NCBI RefSeq assembly: GCF_029945685.1
Contig: NZ_JAQSDA010000006.1
Location: 124,001-188,000, forward strand
Direction: 5' to 3'
DNA length: 64,000 nucleotides
Source of the DNA: Polaromonas sp.
GTDB taxonomy: Bacteria; Pseudomonadota; Gammaproteobacteria; Burkholderiales; Burkholderiaceae_C
Positions 33,499 to 43,706 of this stretch are shown here, one piece after another. The position numbers and the translations under genes are program-made. The notes below the pieces were generated by a model, which worked only from the letters and a program-made list of their open reading frames with translations, ran no database searches and was not told the origin of the DNA. Position 1 is the stretch's first letter; each line of letters opens with the position of its first letter.

Positions 33499-34098
33499 CT
33501 AGCTCACTCCCGATGCGGCCACACGAGGAAACAGCATCGTGTACATGCGCTGCGCCAACGCATCGACGTCCAGACGCCCGCCAGGCCGGTACCACTGCGC
33601 CGTCCAGTTGAGGGCGCCGAGCACCGTCTGGCGCACCAGAACGACATCGGTGTCGACCAGGTCCAGCGCCGCAGCCTCGCTGATCGGCGCCATCCACAAG
33701 GCCTCGTAGGCGTCGCGCGATGCCATCACCCGGGTCTGCGCGTCCGGCGAGAGGCTGCGCCACTCGTAGAGCAGCACGGTCATCGCGTCGAGCCGCGGAC
33801 CCAGCAAGGCCTTCAGGTGACTGCGCACCATCGACAGCAGCAGCTCGGGTAGGCGAGTCTCGCCAGCCAGCCCGTCGCGCACCGACTGCATGATGTCGCG
33901 AACGCCCTCCTCCATGATCGCCACCAGCAGTTCCTCCTTGGTGGCGAAGTGGTAGAAGAGCGAGCCCGAAGTCATGCCCATGGCCTGGGCAATCTCGCGC
34001 ACCGAGGTGCGCTCGAAACCCTGGCGCCGGAACCGGCTCGCCGAAGTCGCGAGGATCGCATCTCTGCGCGGGAGTGGGTTGTTTCGCTCCTTTGTCAT
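33499..34098 (-). CDS. TetR-family regulator
   Basis: 199 residues starting M-T-K-E-R-N-N-P-L-P-R-R. The helix-turn-helix covers about 12-58 (I-L-A-T-S-A-S-R-F-R-R-Q-G-F-E-R-T-S-V-R-E-I-A, then S-G-S-L-F-Y-H-F-A-T-K-E-E-L). The C-terminal ligand domain is typical of fatty-acid regulators (F-L-L-Y-E-W-R-S-L-S type helix). The longer upstream frame is not protein-like and would overrun the operator. It is divergent from the acyl-CoA dehydrogenase at 34246, with a palindrome between, so it probably represses both directions until an acyl-CoA binds. Confidence 0.93.
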   Translation of the reverse strand: MTKERNNPLPRRDAILATSASRFRRQGFERTSVREIAQAMGMTSGSLFYHFATKEELLVAIMEEGVRDIMQSVRDGLAGETRLPELLLSMVRSHLKALLGPRLDAMTVLLYEWRSLSPDAQTRVMASRDAYEALWMAPISEAAALDLVDTDVVLVRQTVLGALNWTAQWYRPGGRLDVDALAQRMYTMLFPRVAASGVS

Positions 34099-34110
34099 GC
34101 CGTATACTAT

Positions 34111-34138
34111 ACCATCTAACAAGCGTTTGGTTGATGGT
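34111..34138. promoter_or_regulatory. 28-bp imperfect palindrome, probable TetR operator
   Basis: The half-sites ACCATCTAACAAGC and GTTTGGTTGATGGT are inverted copies matching at 11 of 14 positions. The palindrome lies 12 bp upstream of the TetR start codon and about 108 bp upstream of the divergent dehydrogenase. It overlaps a TATA-like patch that could be the TetR promoter. The AAGCGTTT-type core resembles sites of acyl-CoA-responsive TetR regulators such as PsrA and LiuR (from memory). Confidence 0.7.
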
Positions 34139-34245
34139 CTTATCCGTCGCGTGTTGGGTGCTTCCGGCGCCTTTCCGCGTGGACGATCCCACTCTTCGCA
34201 AACCGTCGGCCATGCCAGCGTCAATCGGATTTCAAGGACAGACCC

Positions 34246-35382
34246 ATGCTCAACCGCACCCTCTTCGGTGAAGAACACGAACTCTTCCGGGACCAGGCCC
34301 GCCGCTTTCTGGAAGAAGAGGTCATCCCCCATCACGCTGGCTGGGAAACCGATGGCATCGTGCCGCGCGCCGTCTGGCGCAAGGCCGGCGCCGCGGGCCT
34401 GCTGTGCCCCGCCATACCCGAGCAATACGGCGGCGGTGGCGGCACGCGCCTGCACAGTGCCGTGCTGATCGAGGAAGTCGCGCGCGCCGGCACGAGCGGG
34501 ATCGGCTTCGGCCTGCACTCCGACATCGTGGCACCTTACATCCTGGCCTACGGCACCGAGGAGCAAAAGCGCAGCTGGCTACCGAAGATGGCCACCGGCG
34601 AGGTGATTGGCGCCATCGCCATGACCGAGCCGGGCGCGGGCAGCGACCTGCAAAACGTGCGCACCACCGCCGTGCGCGACGGCGACGAACTGGTGATTAA
34701 TGGTCAGAAGACGTTCATCACCAATGGCCAGAACGCCGACTTGGTGATCGTCGTCGTCAAGACCGATCCGACGCAAGGTGCCAAGGGCACCTCGCTGGTG
34801 CTGGTCGAGACCAATCGCCCCGGTTTCACGCGCGGGCGCAACCTCGAAAAGATCGGCATGAAGGCGCAGGACACCTCGGAACTCTTCTTCGACGGCGTGC
34901 GCGTGCCGGCCGGCAACATCCTCGGCGGCGAGGGCAAGGGCTTTTTCCTGCTGATGCAGGAACTGGCCTGGGAGCGCATGCAGATCGCCATCGGCGCGGT
35001 GGCGGGCGCCGAGGCCGCGCTCGAATGGACGCTGGTCTACACCAAGGATCGCAAGGCCTTCGGCCAGCGCGTGATCGATTTCCAGCACAACCGCTTCAAG
35101 CTCGCCGAAATGAAGACCGAGGTGCAGATCGCACAGGTCTTTGTCGACCGCCTGCTCGGCCTGCTGATGGACGGTCAGCTTGATGCTGCCACCGCCGCGA
35201 TGGCCAAGTACTGGACCACCGACCTGCACTGCAAGGTGATCGACCAATGCCTGCAGATGTTCGGCGGCTTCGGCTACATGTGGGAGTACCCGATTGCCCG
35301 CGCCTATGCGGATGCGCGCGTCGCGCGCATCTACGGTGGCGCCAACGAAATCATGAAGGAAATCATCAGCCGTACGCTGTAG
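34246..35382 (+). CDS. Acyl-CoA dehydrogenase (long-chain type)
   Basis: 378 residues, full length: [39 protein letters not shown] and the C-terminal glutamate in Y-G-G-A-N-E-I-M. The N-terminus [16 protein letters not shown] is typical of LcdH-like proteins. It is the first gene of the long plus-strand cluster behind the TetR operator. It would desaturate the incoming acyl-CoA, with the adjacent ETF as acceptor. Confidence 0.95.
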   Translation: MLNRTLFGEEHELFRDQARRFLEEEVIPHHAGWETDGIVPRAVWRKAGAAGLLCPAIPEQYGGGGGTRLHSAVLIEEVARAGTSGIGFGLHSDIVAPYILAYGTEEQKRSWLPKMATGEVIGAIAMTEPGAGSDLQNVRTTAVRDGDELVINGQKTFITNGQNADLVIVVVKTDPTQGAKGTSLVLVETNRPGFTRGRNLEKIGMKAQDTSELFFDGVRVPAGNILGGEGKGFFLLMQELAWERMQIAIGAVAGAEAALEWTLVYTKDRKAFGQRVIDFQHNRFKLAEMKTEVQIAQVFVDRLLGLLMDGQLDAATAAMAKYWTTDLHCKVIDQCLQMFGGFGYMWEYPIARAYADARVARIYGGANEIMKEIISRTL

Positions 35383-35452
35383 CACCCGCCGCCAGCCGCT
35401 TTTCGCCCTCTTGCCTATCGCTTCCACAGATTCAAAAAACAGGAAACCCACC

Positions 35453-36661
35453 ATGACCGACGCATTCATTTACGACGCCGTGCGCACGCCGCGCGGCAAG
35501 GGCCGCAGCTCGGGTGCGCTGCACGGCACCACGCCCATCAGTTTGGCCATCACGGCGCTGCAGGCGCTGCGCGACCGCAACACCCTGGACACCGCCTTCG
35601 TGGACGATATTATCCTCGGCTGTGTCGAACCCGCCGGTGAGCAAGGCGCCGACATCGCGCGCGTTGCGGCCATCGCCGCCGGGTACCACGAGAGCGTTGC
35701 CGGCGTGCAGGTCAATCGCTTTTGCGCCTCGGGGCTCGAGGCCTGCAACATGGCCGCCGCCAAAGTGATGTCGGGCCAGTCGCCACTGGTCATCGGCGGC
35801 GGGGTAGAGAGCATGAGCCGTGTGCCCATGGGCACCAGCGGCGGCGCCTGGGCGATTGACCCAGCAGTGGCGATTCCGACCTATTTCGTGCCGCAGGGCA
35901 TTTCGGCCGACCTGATTGCCACCCTTTACGGCCACAGCCGCAGCGACGTCGACAGCTACGCGGTCGAAAGCCAGCGCCGCGCTGCGCTCGCCTGGGCCGA
36001 GGGCCGCTTCGCCAAGTCGATCGTTCCAGTCAAGGACGTGAACGGTTGCATCGTACTTGACCGCGACGAACACATGCGCGCCGAAACCACCCTAGAGTCG
36101 CTCGCCAAGCTGGAACCTGCGTTCAAGTTGCAGGGCGAAAAATACGGCTTCGACGCTGTCGCCATCCAGCGTTATCCGGAGATCGAGCGCATGGTGCACG
36201 TGCACCACGCCGGCAATTCGTCGGGCATCGTCGATGGCGCGGCCGCGGTGCTGATCGGCAACGCCGAGGTCGGTAAACAGCTCGGCCTGAAAGCCCGTGC
36301 CCGCATCCGCTCGTTCTCATCCATCGGCAGCGAGCCCACCATCATGCTGACCGGCCCCTCCTACTCGGCGGAAAAGGCGCTCAAGCTGGCCGGCATGAAA
36401 GCGGCCGACATTGACCTCTACGAGTTGAACGAAGCCTTTGCCTCAGTCGTGCTGCGTTTCATGGAGGTGATGAAGGTCTCGCACGACAAGATGAACGTCA
36501 ACGGCGGGGCCATCGCGATGGGGCACCCCCTGGGCGCGACCGGCGCCATGATTCTGGGCACCCTGCTCGACGAACTCGAGCGCCGCAACCTGTCCACCGG
36601 CCTGATCACGCTGTGCGTGGGCGCCGGCATGGGCACGGCCACCATCATCGAGCGCGTCTGA
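35453..36661 (+). CDS. Acetyl-CoA acetyltransferase (true thiolase)
   Basis: 402 residues with an intact thiolase triad: nucleophile Cys91 in [10 protein letters not shown], His358 in [10 protein letters not shown], and Cys388 in C-V-G-A-G-M-G. This contrasts with the two Cys-less homologues elsewhere in the window. It cleaves 3-ketoacyl-CoA with CoA. The ATG at 35453 is preferred; the frame runs 14 codons further. It lies 71 bp after the dehydrogenase, followed by the hydratase/3-hydroxyacyl-CoA dehydrogenase fusion, so these three genes give a complete beta-oxidation cycle. Confidence 0.96.
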   Translation: MTDAFIYDAVRTPRGKGRSSGALHGTTPISLAITALQALRDRNTLDTAFVDDIILGCVEPAGEQGADIARVAAIAAGYHESVAGVQVNRFCASGLEACNMAAAKVMSGQSPLVIGGGVESMSRVPMGTSGGAWAIDPAVAIPTYFVPQGISADLIATLYGHSRSDVDSYAVESQRRAALAWAEGRFAKSIVPVKDVNGCIVLDRDEHMRAETTLESLAKLEPAFKLQGEKYGFDAVAIQRYPEIERMVHVHHAGNSSGIVDGAAAVLIGNAEVGKQLGLKARARIRSFSSIGSEPTIMLTGPSYSAEKALKLAGMKAADIDLYELNEAFASVVLRFMEVMKVSHDKMNVNGGAIAMGHPLGATGAMILGTLLDELERRNLSTGLITLCVGAGMGTATIIERV

Positions 36662-36706
36662 AGCCCTGGCACGACGCGAAACTCATCACAGACCTGGACC
36701 ACCACC

Positions 36707-38839
36707 ATGACTATTGACTACAAGGTTGATGCCGACGGCATCGCCACCATCACCTGGGCCATGCAGGACGTGCCCATGAACGTCCTCAACCAGCAATCGA
36801 TTTCTGCCTTCGCCGACGCCGTGCAACGCGCCCAAGTGGACGCCGCCGTCAAGGGCGTGATCGTCACGTCAGCGAAGGCTGACTTCATTGCCGGCGCTGA
36901 CCTCAACATGGTGCTGGCGCTCAAAGATGCCGCTGGCATGCTGGATTTTGTGTCGTCGTTACACAGTCTGCTGCGCGGCATCGAGACGGGCGGCAAGCCA
37001 TACGTGGCGGCCATGAATGGCACCGCGCTGGGCGGCGGCTATGAAATTGCGCTGGCCTGCCATCGGCGCATCGCCGCCGACAACCCCAAAGCACTCATCG
37101 GGCTGCCCGAAGTCACGCTCGGCTTGCTACCAGGCGGGGGTGGCACGCAAAGGCTGCCACGCGTGATCGGCGTGCGCAACGCCCTGCCCTTCCTGCTGGA
37201 AGGTAAGAAACTCGCACCCAAAAAGGCACTGGAAGCCGGCCTGGTTGACGAGGTCGTCCCGGCCGATAAATTGCTCTCTCGTGCCAAGGAGTGGTTACTC
37301 GCCGACGGTGCCAAGAACGCCACCAGGCCATGGGACCAGAAGGGCTTCAAGCTGCCTGGAGGCGCTGTGCAAAGCCCAGCCGGCTACGAAACCTTCACCG
37401 CAGGCAACGCCATGCTGCGCGCCAAAACCTTTGGCAACTATCCCGCACCTGAGGCGATCTTGAACTGCGTCTACAACGGCTGCCAGGTCGACATCGACAC
37501 CGGCTGCAAAGTCGAAATGCGCGAATTCGCGAAGCTGGCGACGGGGGTCGAATCCAAGAACATGATCCGCTCGCTGTTCTTCGGCATAGCCTCCGCCAGC
37601 AAGCTGGCCTCGCGGCCCAAGGGCGTGCCCAAGGCCAGCTACCGCAAGGTCGGCATTCTGGGGGCCGGCATGATGGGCGCGGGCATTGCCTTCTCCGCCG
37701 CGGAGGGCGGCATGGACGTGGTGCTGCTCGACAGCAGCACCGACGGCGCGGCCAGGGGCAAGGCCTACAGCGAAGGCCTGTGGAACAAACGCGTTGGGGC
37801 CAAGCGCATGACCGAGGCCGAGCGTGATGCCAAGCTCGCGCTGATCAAACCGACCACCGACTTTGCCGACCTGGAAGGCTGTGACATCGTGGTCGAAGCG
37901 GTGTTTGAAGACCGTGCCATCAAGGCCGACGTGACGCGCAAGGCCGAGGCGGTGATCGCCAGCAGCGCGATCCTTGCCTCCAACACCAGCACCCTGCCAA
38001 TCAGCGGGCTGGCTGAAGCATCGACGCGTCCAGCCAACTTCATCGGCCTGCATTTCTTCTCGCCAGTCGACAAGATGCCGCTGGTCGAGATCATTCGCGG
38101 CCAGGCTACCAGTGACGAATGCCTGGCCCGTGCCATGGACTTCGTCAAGGCGATCCGCAAGACGCCCATCGTCGTCAATGACAGACGCGGCTTCTACACC
38201 AGCCGGGTGTTCTCGACCTACGTCGGCGAAGGCCTGGCGCTGCTGGCCGAAGGCGTGAAGCCGGCCCTGATCGACAACGCCGGGCGCATGACCGGCATGC
38301 CGGTGGGGCCGCTGGCGCTGGCCGACGAAGTCTCGCTCGAACTAATGGCGCGCATCCGCAAACAGACCGCCGCCGACCTCGGCGCTGCCTACCAGCGTAG
38401 CGCCATCGACGATGTCTGCGACCGCATGGTGGACCAACTCGGCCGGCTGGGCAAGAAAGTCGGCAAGGGCTTCTACGACTACCCGCAAGATGGCCAGAAG
38501 CAACTGTGGGCAGGCCTGGCGCAGGAGTTCCCGCTGGCGGCCACGCAACCCACGGTCGAAGAGGTCAAGCAGCGCCTGATGTTCATCCAGTCGGTCGAAA
38601 CCACACGCTGCCTCGAAGAAAAAGTTCTGCTGGCACCGATCGATGCTGATGTCGGCGCGATCCTGGGCTGGGGCTTCCCAGCCTACTTGGGTGGCCCGAT
38701 CGGCCAGATCCACAGCCTGGGGGTGTCCGCCTTTGTCAAAGCCTGCGAGAGCCTGGCAGAGCGGCACGGTGCGCGCTTCGCGCCGCCGCAACTGCTGCGC
38801 CGCATGGCTGATAGTGGCGAGCGTTTTTACGACCTGTAA
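36707..38839 (+). CDS. Bifunctional enoyl-CoA hydratase/3-hydroxyacyl-CoA dehydrogenase (FadB/FadJ type)
   Basis: 710 residues. The N-terminal crotonase domain (about 1-190) has A-G-A-D-L-N-M and G-T-A-L-G-G-G-Y-E-I-A-L, then L-P-E-V-T-L-G-L-L-P-G-G-G-G-T with the catalytic Glu. The NAD-binding domain from about 310 has G-A-G-M-M-G-A-G. The dehydrogenase catalytic His449 lies in G-L-H-F-F-S-P-V. Two C-terminal helical domains follow, ending with G-K-K-V-G-K-G-F-Y-D-Y and a second copy of that fold. It turns enoyl-CoA into 3-ketoacyl-CoA. Located directly after thiolase. Confidence 0.95.
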   Translation: MTIDYKVDADGIATITWAMQDVPMNVLNQQSISAFADAVQRAQVDAAVKGVIVTSAKADFIAGADLNMVLALKDAAGMLDFVSSLHSLLRGIETGGKPYVAAMNGTALGGGYEIALACHRRIAADNPKALIGLPEVTLGLLPGGGGTQRLPRVIGVRNALPFLLEGKKLAPKKALEAGLVDEVVPADKLLSRAKEWLLADGAKNATRPWDQKGFKLPGGAVQSPAGYETFTAGNAMLRAKTFGNYPAPEAILNCVYNGCQVDIDTGCKVEMREFAKLATGVESKNMIRSLFFGIASASKLASRPKGVPKASYRKVGILGAGMMGAGIAFSAAEGGMDVVLLDSSTDGAARGKAYSEGLWNKRVGAKRMTEAERDAKLALIKPTTDFADLEGCDIVVEAVFEDRAIKADVTRKAEAVIASSAILASNTSTLPISGLAEASTRPANFIGLHFFSPVDKMPLVEIIRGQATSDECLARAMDFVKAIRKTPIVVNDRRGFYTSRVFSTYVGEGLALLAEGVKPALIDNAGRMTGMPVGPLALADEVSLELMARIRKQTAADLGAAYQRSAIDDVCDRMVDQLGRLGKKVGKGFYDYPQDGQKQLWAGLAQEFPLAATQPTVEEVKQRLMFIQSVETTRCLEEKVLLAPIDADVGAILGWGFPAYLGGPIGQIHSLGVSAFVKACESLAERHGARFAPPQLLRRMADSGERFYDL

Positions 38840-38885
38840 GCACGCCCCACGCCTGTTCACTGCGATCTTTCAGCGAGAACCGCCC

Positions 38886-40505
38886 ATGCCCGTCATCCAG
38901 AGCCAAATAGACCCGCAATCCGAGAGCTTCCAGCGCGAGCGCGCGCAGATGCTCGCCCTGATCGACAGTTTCCGCACGCTGGAAGACCGCGTGCGCAACA
39001 CGTCCAACAGCCAGGAGGCCAAGTTCCGCGTCCGCAAACAGCTGCTGCCGCGCGAGCGCATCGCGCTGCTGCTCGACCGCGGCTCGTCGTGGCTGGAGTT
39101 CTCGACCCTGGCCGGTTTCAGGATGCACGACGACGACGGCGAGAAGAACGTGCTGGGGGGCGGGATCATCTGCGGCATCGGGGTGGTGTCTGGCATCCGC
39201 TGCGTGGTGATCGCCTCCGACAGCGCGATCAAGGGCGGCACCATCACGCCGATGGGCCTGCGCAAGAGCCTGCGCGCCGAAGCCATCGCACTGGAGAACA
39301 AACTGCCGGTGGTGCGACTGGTCGAGTCCGGCGGCGCCAACCTGATGCATGTGGGCGAGGTGTTCATTGACGGCGGCCGCGGCTTCGCTAACCAGGCACG
39401 GCTATCGGCCAGGGGCATTCCGCAGGTCTGCGTGATGCACGGCCACTCGACCGCCGGCGGCGCCTACCTGCCGGGTATGTCCGACTATGTGATCATGGTG
39501 CGCGGCCGCGCCAAGGCTTTCTTGGCCGGCCCGCCCTTGCTCAAGGCCGCCACCGGCGAGATCGCCACCGGCGAAGAGCTGGGCGGCGCCGAGATGCACT
39601 GCTCGATGTCGGGCGTGGCCGAGTACCTGGCCGAGGACGATGCCGACGGCATCCGCATCGCACGCGACATCCTGGCGCGGCTGCCGTGGAACGACCGCTT
39701 GCCGATGCGAGCGGTGAAGACCTGGAAAGAGCCGCGTTATCCGGTCGAGCAACTGGCGGGCGTGGTGCCGGTTGACTTCCGCCAGCCCTACGACATGCGC
39801 GAAGTGCTGGCGCGGGTGATCGACGACTCCGACTTCCTCGAATTCAAATCGCTGTACGGCTCCAGTACAGTGTGCGGCCATGGCGCCATCGAGGGACACC
39901 CTTGCGGCTTCATCGGCAACAACGGCCCCATTGATCCGCAAGGCGCCACCAAGGCGACCCAGTTCATCCAGCTGTGCTGCCAGTCGGGCACCCCCATCGT
40001 CTACCTGCAGAACACCACCGGTTTCATGGTCGGCAAGGAGGTCGAGCAAGTCGGCATGATCAAGCATGGCGCCAAGATGATCCAGGCCGTGGCCAATGCC
40101 ACCGTGCCGCAGATCACCGTGATGACCGGCGCCTCCTTCGGCGCCGGCAACTACGGCATGTGCGGCCGCGCCTACGACCCGCGCTTCATGTTCGCCTGGC
40201 CCAACGCGCGGGTGGCGGTGATGGGCGGCGAACAGGCCGCCACCGTGATGCGCATCGTGACCGAGGAAAAAATGGCGAAGACCGGACAGGAACCATCAGC
40301 CGAAACCATGGCCACCATGAAGAGCGAGATCCTGGCACGTTTTGACCTCGAATCGCATTCGCTGTTTGCCACCGCGCGCCTGTGGGACGACGGCATCATC
40401 GACCCGCGCGACACCCGCCGCGCGCTCGCCACCACCCTGGCGGTGTGTCGCGAAGCCGGGTTGCGGCCTCTGAACTCGAACACCTTTGGCGTGGCACGGA
40501 TGTGA
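38886..40505 (+). CDS. Acyl-CoA carboxylase beta (carboxyltransferase) subunit, methylcrotonyl/geranyl-CoA type
   Basis: 539 residues, the size of MccB/LiuB/AtuC rather than propionyl-CoA carboxylase beta. It shows E-S-G-G-A-N-L and G-H-S-T-A-G-G-A-Y-L-P-G-M-S-D-Y in the N-domain and G-F-I-G-N-N-G, Q-N-T-T-G-F-M-V-G and A-S-F-G-A-G-N-Y-G-M-C-G-R in the C-domain. It moves CO2 from biotin to the gamma-carbon of a beta-methyl enoyl-CoA. Start M-P-V-I-Q-S-Q at 38886. It lies 8 nt before the alpha subunit gene. The AtuA-like gene at 49474 favours a terpene-derived substrate, but leucine-type methylcrotonyl-CoA is possible. Confidence 0.9.
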   Translation: MPVIQSQIDPQSESFQRERAQMLALIDSFRTLEDRVRNTSNSQEAKFRVRKQLLPRERIALLLDRGSSWLEFSTLAGFRMHDDDGEKNVLGGGIICGIGVVSGIRCVVIASDSAIKGGTITPMGLRKSLRAEAIALENKLPVVRLVESGGANLMHVGEVFIDGGRGFANQARLSARGIPQVCVMHGHSTAGGAYLPGMSDYVIMVRGRAKAFLAGPPLLKAATGEIATGEELGGAEMHCSMSGVAEYLAEDDADGIRIARDILARLPWNDRLPMRAVKTWKEPRYPVEQLAGVVPVDFRQPYDMREVLARVIDDSDFLEFKSLYGSSTVCGHGAIEGHPCGFIGNNGPIDPQGATKATQFIQLCCQSGTPIVYLQNTTGFMVGKEVEQVGMIKHGAKMIQAVANATVPQITVMTGASFGAGNYGMCGRAYDPRFMFAWPNARVAVMGGEQAATVMRIVTEEKMAKTGQEPSAETMATMKSEILARFDLESHSLFATARLWDDGIIDPRDTRRALATTLAVCREAGLRPLNSNTFGVARM

Positions 40506-40513
40506 GAACCCTG

Positions 40514-42475
40514 ATGAACTTCACCAAAATTCTTATCGCCAACCGCGGAGAAATCGCCTGCCGGGTTATCCGCACAGCCAAAGCGCTGGGCTACCGCACA
40601 GTGGCCGTGTATAGCGAAGCCGATGCCCAGGCGCTGCATGTCGCCATGGCCGACGAGGCGGTGTGTATCGGCCCGGCGCCGGTCCGTGAGAGCTACCTCA
40701 ACGTCGCGGCGCTGCTGGCTGCGGCGCGCAGCACGGGCGCCGATGCGGTCCACCCCGGCTACGGCTTCCTGTCCGAGAACGACGGCTTTGCACAGGCTTG
40801 CCTGGACGCCGGGCTGGTGTTCATCGGCCCGGATCCGCAGGCCATCCTGCAAATGGGCAACAAAGCCGGTGCCAAGCGCCTGATGCTGGCGGCGGGCGTG
40901 CCCTGCGTGCCCGGCTACCAGGGCACCGACCAGTCCGATGCCACGCTGCTCGGGAAAGCCGGCGAGATCGGCTTTCCGATCATGGTCAAGGCGGCAGCGG
41001 GCGGCGGCGGGCGTGGCATGCGGCTGGTCGAACACCCGCAGGACCTGGCGGTCGCACTGGTCAGTGCCCGCTCGGAAGCAGGCAACGCCTTCGGCAGCGA
41101 AGAGCTCATCCTCGAACGCGCGGTGATTGAACCGCGCCACGTCGAAATCCAGGTCTTCGGCGACCAGCACGGCTACATCATCCACCTGGGCGAGCGCGAC
41201 TGCTCGATCCAGCGTCGGCACCAGAAGGTGTTCGAAGAAGCGCCCTCCCCGGCGGTCACGCCCGAGCTGCGCGCGCAAATGGGCGCGGCGGCGGTGGCGG
41301 CTGCGCGCACCGTGAACTACGTCGGCGCCGGCACGGTCGAGTTTTTACTTGACCGCGAAGGGCGTTTCTACTTTCTGGAGATGAACACACGGCTGCAGGT
41401 CGAACACCCGGTGACCGAGTGCATCACCGGCCTGGACCTGGTGGCGTGGCAGATCGCCGTGGCCCGTGGCGAGCCCTTGCCGCTGACGCAGGAGCAAGTG
41501 CAACTGAACGGGCACGCTATCGAAGTGCGCCTGTATGCCGAAGACCCGTACGCGGGCTTCCTGCCGCAAAGTGGCGATGTTGCGCTCTGGAGCCCGCCCA
41601 CGGGCGAGGGCGTGCGCGTTGATCATGGACTGGCATCAGGTCAGACCGTCAGCCCGCACTACGACCCCATGATCGCCAAAATCATTGCGCACGGCGCGAC
41701 CCGCGACGAGGCCCGACGACGCCTGATCGGTGCGCTGCAACGCACTCGCCTGCTCGGCCTACCCCACAACCGTGCCTTCCTCGAAGCCGTGGCCAGCCAC
41801 CCGGCCTTCGCCGCTGGCGAAACGACCACTGCCTTCATCGCCAAGCACTTCGACAGTGCGGCGCTGGTGCGGCCCCAACCCGACTCGTTGGCGTTGGCGC
41901 TGGCCAGCACGCTGTGGTTCGAAGCCTGCGCCACGCCGGTCTCAGCCGCGCCCTGGCGCTCCAGCGGACCGGCACGCTGGCCGATGCTGATCGGCGAGGG
42001 CGAACACCGCCATGCCGTGCACATCACGGCCACCGGCGCCCACAGCTACACGCTCGAAGTGGGCACGGCGCTGCACCACATCACCCTCAGCGGGCGCGAA
42101 GGCGAGTGCCTGCGCCTGATCGCCGATGGCGTGCAGCAGCACGCGGCGGCGGTGTTTGCCGGCGGCGTGTTGCACCTGGAACTGGGCGACCTGAGCGCCA
42201 GCTTTGAAGACCTGACCTATGCCCCACCGGCCGCGGCTGCAGGAAGCGCGGAGTCACGGGTGCTCGCACCCATGAATGGACGGGTGCTGGCAGTTGACGT
42301 CCGAAATGGCGACACGGTCACCAAGGGGCAACGCCTGGCGGTGCTCGAAGCCATGAAGATGGAGCATCAACTGCTGGCCCGTCGCGATGGCGTGGTGGAC
42401 CAGGTTGCGGTGCGCGCTGGCGACCAGGTTGCCACGCGCGCATTGTTGGTGTCACTGGTCGAGCAGCCTGATTGA
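40514..42475 (+). CDS. Acyl-CoA carboxylase alpha subunit (biotin carboxylase plus biotin carrier)
   Basis: 653 residues. The biotin carboxylase domain (1 to about 445) has I-A-N-R-G-E-I-A-C-R, A-G-G-G-G-R-G-M and E-M-N-T-R-L-Q-V-E-H-P-V-T-E. A linker domain follows, and a C-terminal biotinyl carrier has the acceptor Lys615 in E-A-M-K-M-E-H. The L-P-Q-S-G-D-V-A-L-W segment is typical of AtuF/LiuD-like subunits. It needs biotin, whose biosynthetic genes lie at the left edge of this window. Start M-N-F-T-K-I-L-I is the standard N-terminus. Confidence 0.95.
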   Translation: MNFTKILIANRGEIACRVIRTAKALGYRTVAVYSEADAQALHVAMADEAVCIGPAPVRESYLNVAALLAAARSTGADAVHPGYGFLSENDGFAQACLDAGLVFIGPDPQAILQMGNKAGAKRLMLAAGVPCVPGYQGTDQSDATLLGKAGEIGFPIMVKAAAGGGGRGMRLVEHPQDLAVALVSARSEAGNAFGSEELILERAVIEPRHVEIQVFGDQHGYIIHLGERDCSIQRRHQKVFEEAPSPAVTPELRAQMGAAAVAAARTVNYVGAGTVEFLLDREGRFYFLEMNTRLQVEHPVTECITGLDLVAWQIAVARGEPLPLTQEQVQLNGHAIEVRLYAEDPYAGFLPQSGDVALWSPPTGEGVRVDHGLASGQTVSPHYDPMIAKIIAHGATRDEARRRLIGALQRTRLLGLPHNRAFLEAVASHPAFAAGETTTAFIAKHFDSAALVRPQPDSLALALASTLWFEACATPVSAAPWRSSGPARWPMLIGEGEHRHAVHITATGAHSYTLEVGTALHHITLSGREGECLRLIADGVQQHAAAVFAGGVLHLELGDLSASFEDLTYAPPAAAAGSAESRVLAPMNGRVLAVDVRNGDTVTKGQRLAVLEAMKMEHQLLARRDGVVDQVAVRAGDQVATRALLVSLVEQPD

Positions 42476-42530
42476 GGCGCGCACCGCTCTGCACGCACGA
42501 CACACGCCACACCCACGAGGAGTAAAACCC

Positions 42531-43706
42531 ATGCCTGCCGAAACCCTGCCTGCCAAGAGTCCCTTCTATACGCCCGAGCACCTGGCGTTCCGCGACGCGA
42601 TGCGCCGCTTCGTCGCCAGAGAAATTAGCCCGCACGTGGATGCATGGGACGAAGCCGAGTCCTTTCCTGTCGAGTTGTACCGCAAAGCGGCCGAAATCGG
42701 CCTGCTGGGCTTGGGTTTTCCCGAAAGCCATGGCGGCAACGACGGCGACCTGTTCATGACCATCATCGCCGCGCAGGAACTTGCGCGTTGCGGTGCTGGC
42801 GGGGTCTTGGCGAGTCTGCTGTCGCACACCATCGGCTGCCCGCCCATCGTCAACGTGGGCAGCGAGACGCTGAAGCAGCGCGTCTTGCCGCCGGTGCTGC
42901 GGGGCGAGAAGATCAGCGCGCTCGGCATCACCGAACCCTCCGGCGGCTCGGACGTGGCCAACCTCAAGACCACGGCGCGCCGGGATGGCGACCACTACGT
43001 CGTCAACGGCTCGAAAACGTTCATCACCTCCGGCATGCGCGCCGACTTCTACACCGTGGCGGTGCGCACCGGCGGGCCCGGCCCGGGCGGCGTGTCGCTG
43101 CTGCTGATCGAAAAAGGCACGCCCGGCTTCACGCAAACGCCTTTGAGAAAAATGGGCTGGTGGTGCTCCGACACCGCCGCCTTGTATTTTGATGACTGCA
43201 GGGTGCCGGTGGATAACCTGGTGGGGGTGGAAAACCAGGGTTTCAAGGCCATCATGAAGAACTTCAACCGCGAGCGCATCTTCCTCGCCGCCGGTGCCAA
43301 CGGTTTTGCCCGTGTCTGCCTGGATGAAGCGCTGGCCTGGTCGCGTGAACGCGAGATGTTTGGCGGCAAGTTGATCGACCAGCAGGTCACCCGCCACAAA
43401 CTCGCCGACATGGCCATGCGCGTCGAGGCGACCCAGGCCATGCTGGAATTGCTGGCCTGGCGCGTCGAACAGGGCGACACGCCAGTGGGCGAAATCTGCC
43501 TGCTGAAGAACCAGGCCACCCAGACCATGGCCTATTGCGCCAGCGAGGCGGTGCAACTGCACGGCGGCGCCGGCTTCATGCGCGGTGTCAAGGTGGAACG
43601 CATTTACCGCGAGGTCAAGGTCAACGCCATTGGTGGCGGTGCCGAAGAGGTGATGCGCGACTTGGCGGCGCGCCAGCTCGGGTTTTACGCCGGAAGCCCT
43701 CGATGA
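42531..43706 (+). CDS. Acyl-CoA dehydrogenase
   Basis: 391 residues with G-I-T-E-P-S-G-G-S-D, N-G-S-K-T-F-I-T-S-G, F-G-G-K-L-I-D-Q-Q-V, H-G-G-A-G-F-M-R and the C-terminal catalytic Glu in G-G-G-A-E-E-V-M. A GGAG followed by TAAAACCC precedes the ATG at 42531. It is directly downstream of the carboxylase genes and overlaps the next dehydrogenase-like gene by 4 nt (ATGA). The pair may form a hetero-oligomer, as two-subunit acyl-CoA dehydrogenases do in steroid side-chain catabolism. Confidence 0.93.
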   Translation: MPAETLPAKSPFYTPEHLAFRDAMRRFVAREISPHVDAWDEAESFPVELYRKAAEIGLLGLGFPESHGGNDGDLFMTIIAAQELARCGAGGVLASLLSHTIGCPPIVNVGSETLKQRVLPPVLRGEKISALGITEPSGGSDVANLKTTARRDGDHYVVNGSKTFITSGMRADFYTVAVRTGGPGPGGVSLLLIEKGTPGFTQTPLRKMGWWCSDTAALYFDDCRVPVDNLVGVENQGFKAIMKNFNRERIFLAAGANGFARVCLDEALAWSREREMFGGKLIDQQVTRHKLADMAMRVEATQAMLELLAWRVEQGDTPVGEICLLKNQATQTMAYCASEAVQLHGGAGFMRGVKVERIYREVKVNAIGGGAEEVMRDLAARQLGFYAGSPR

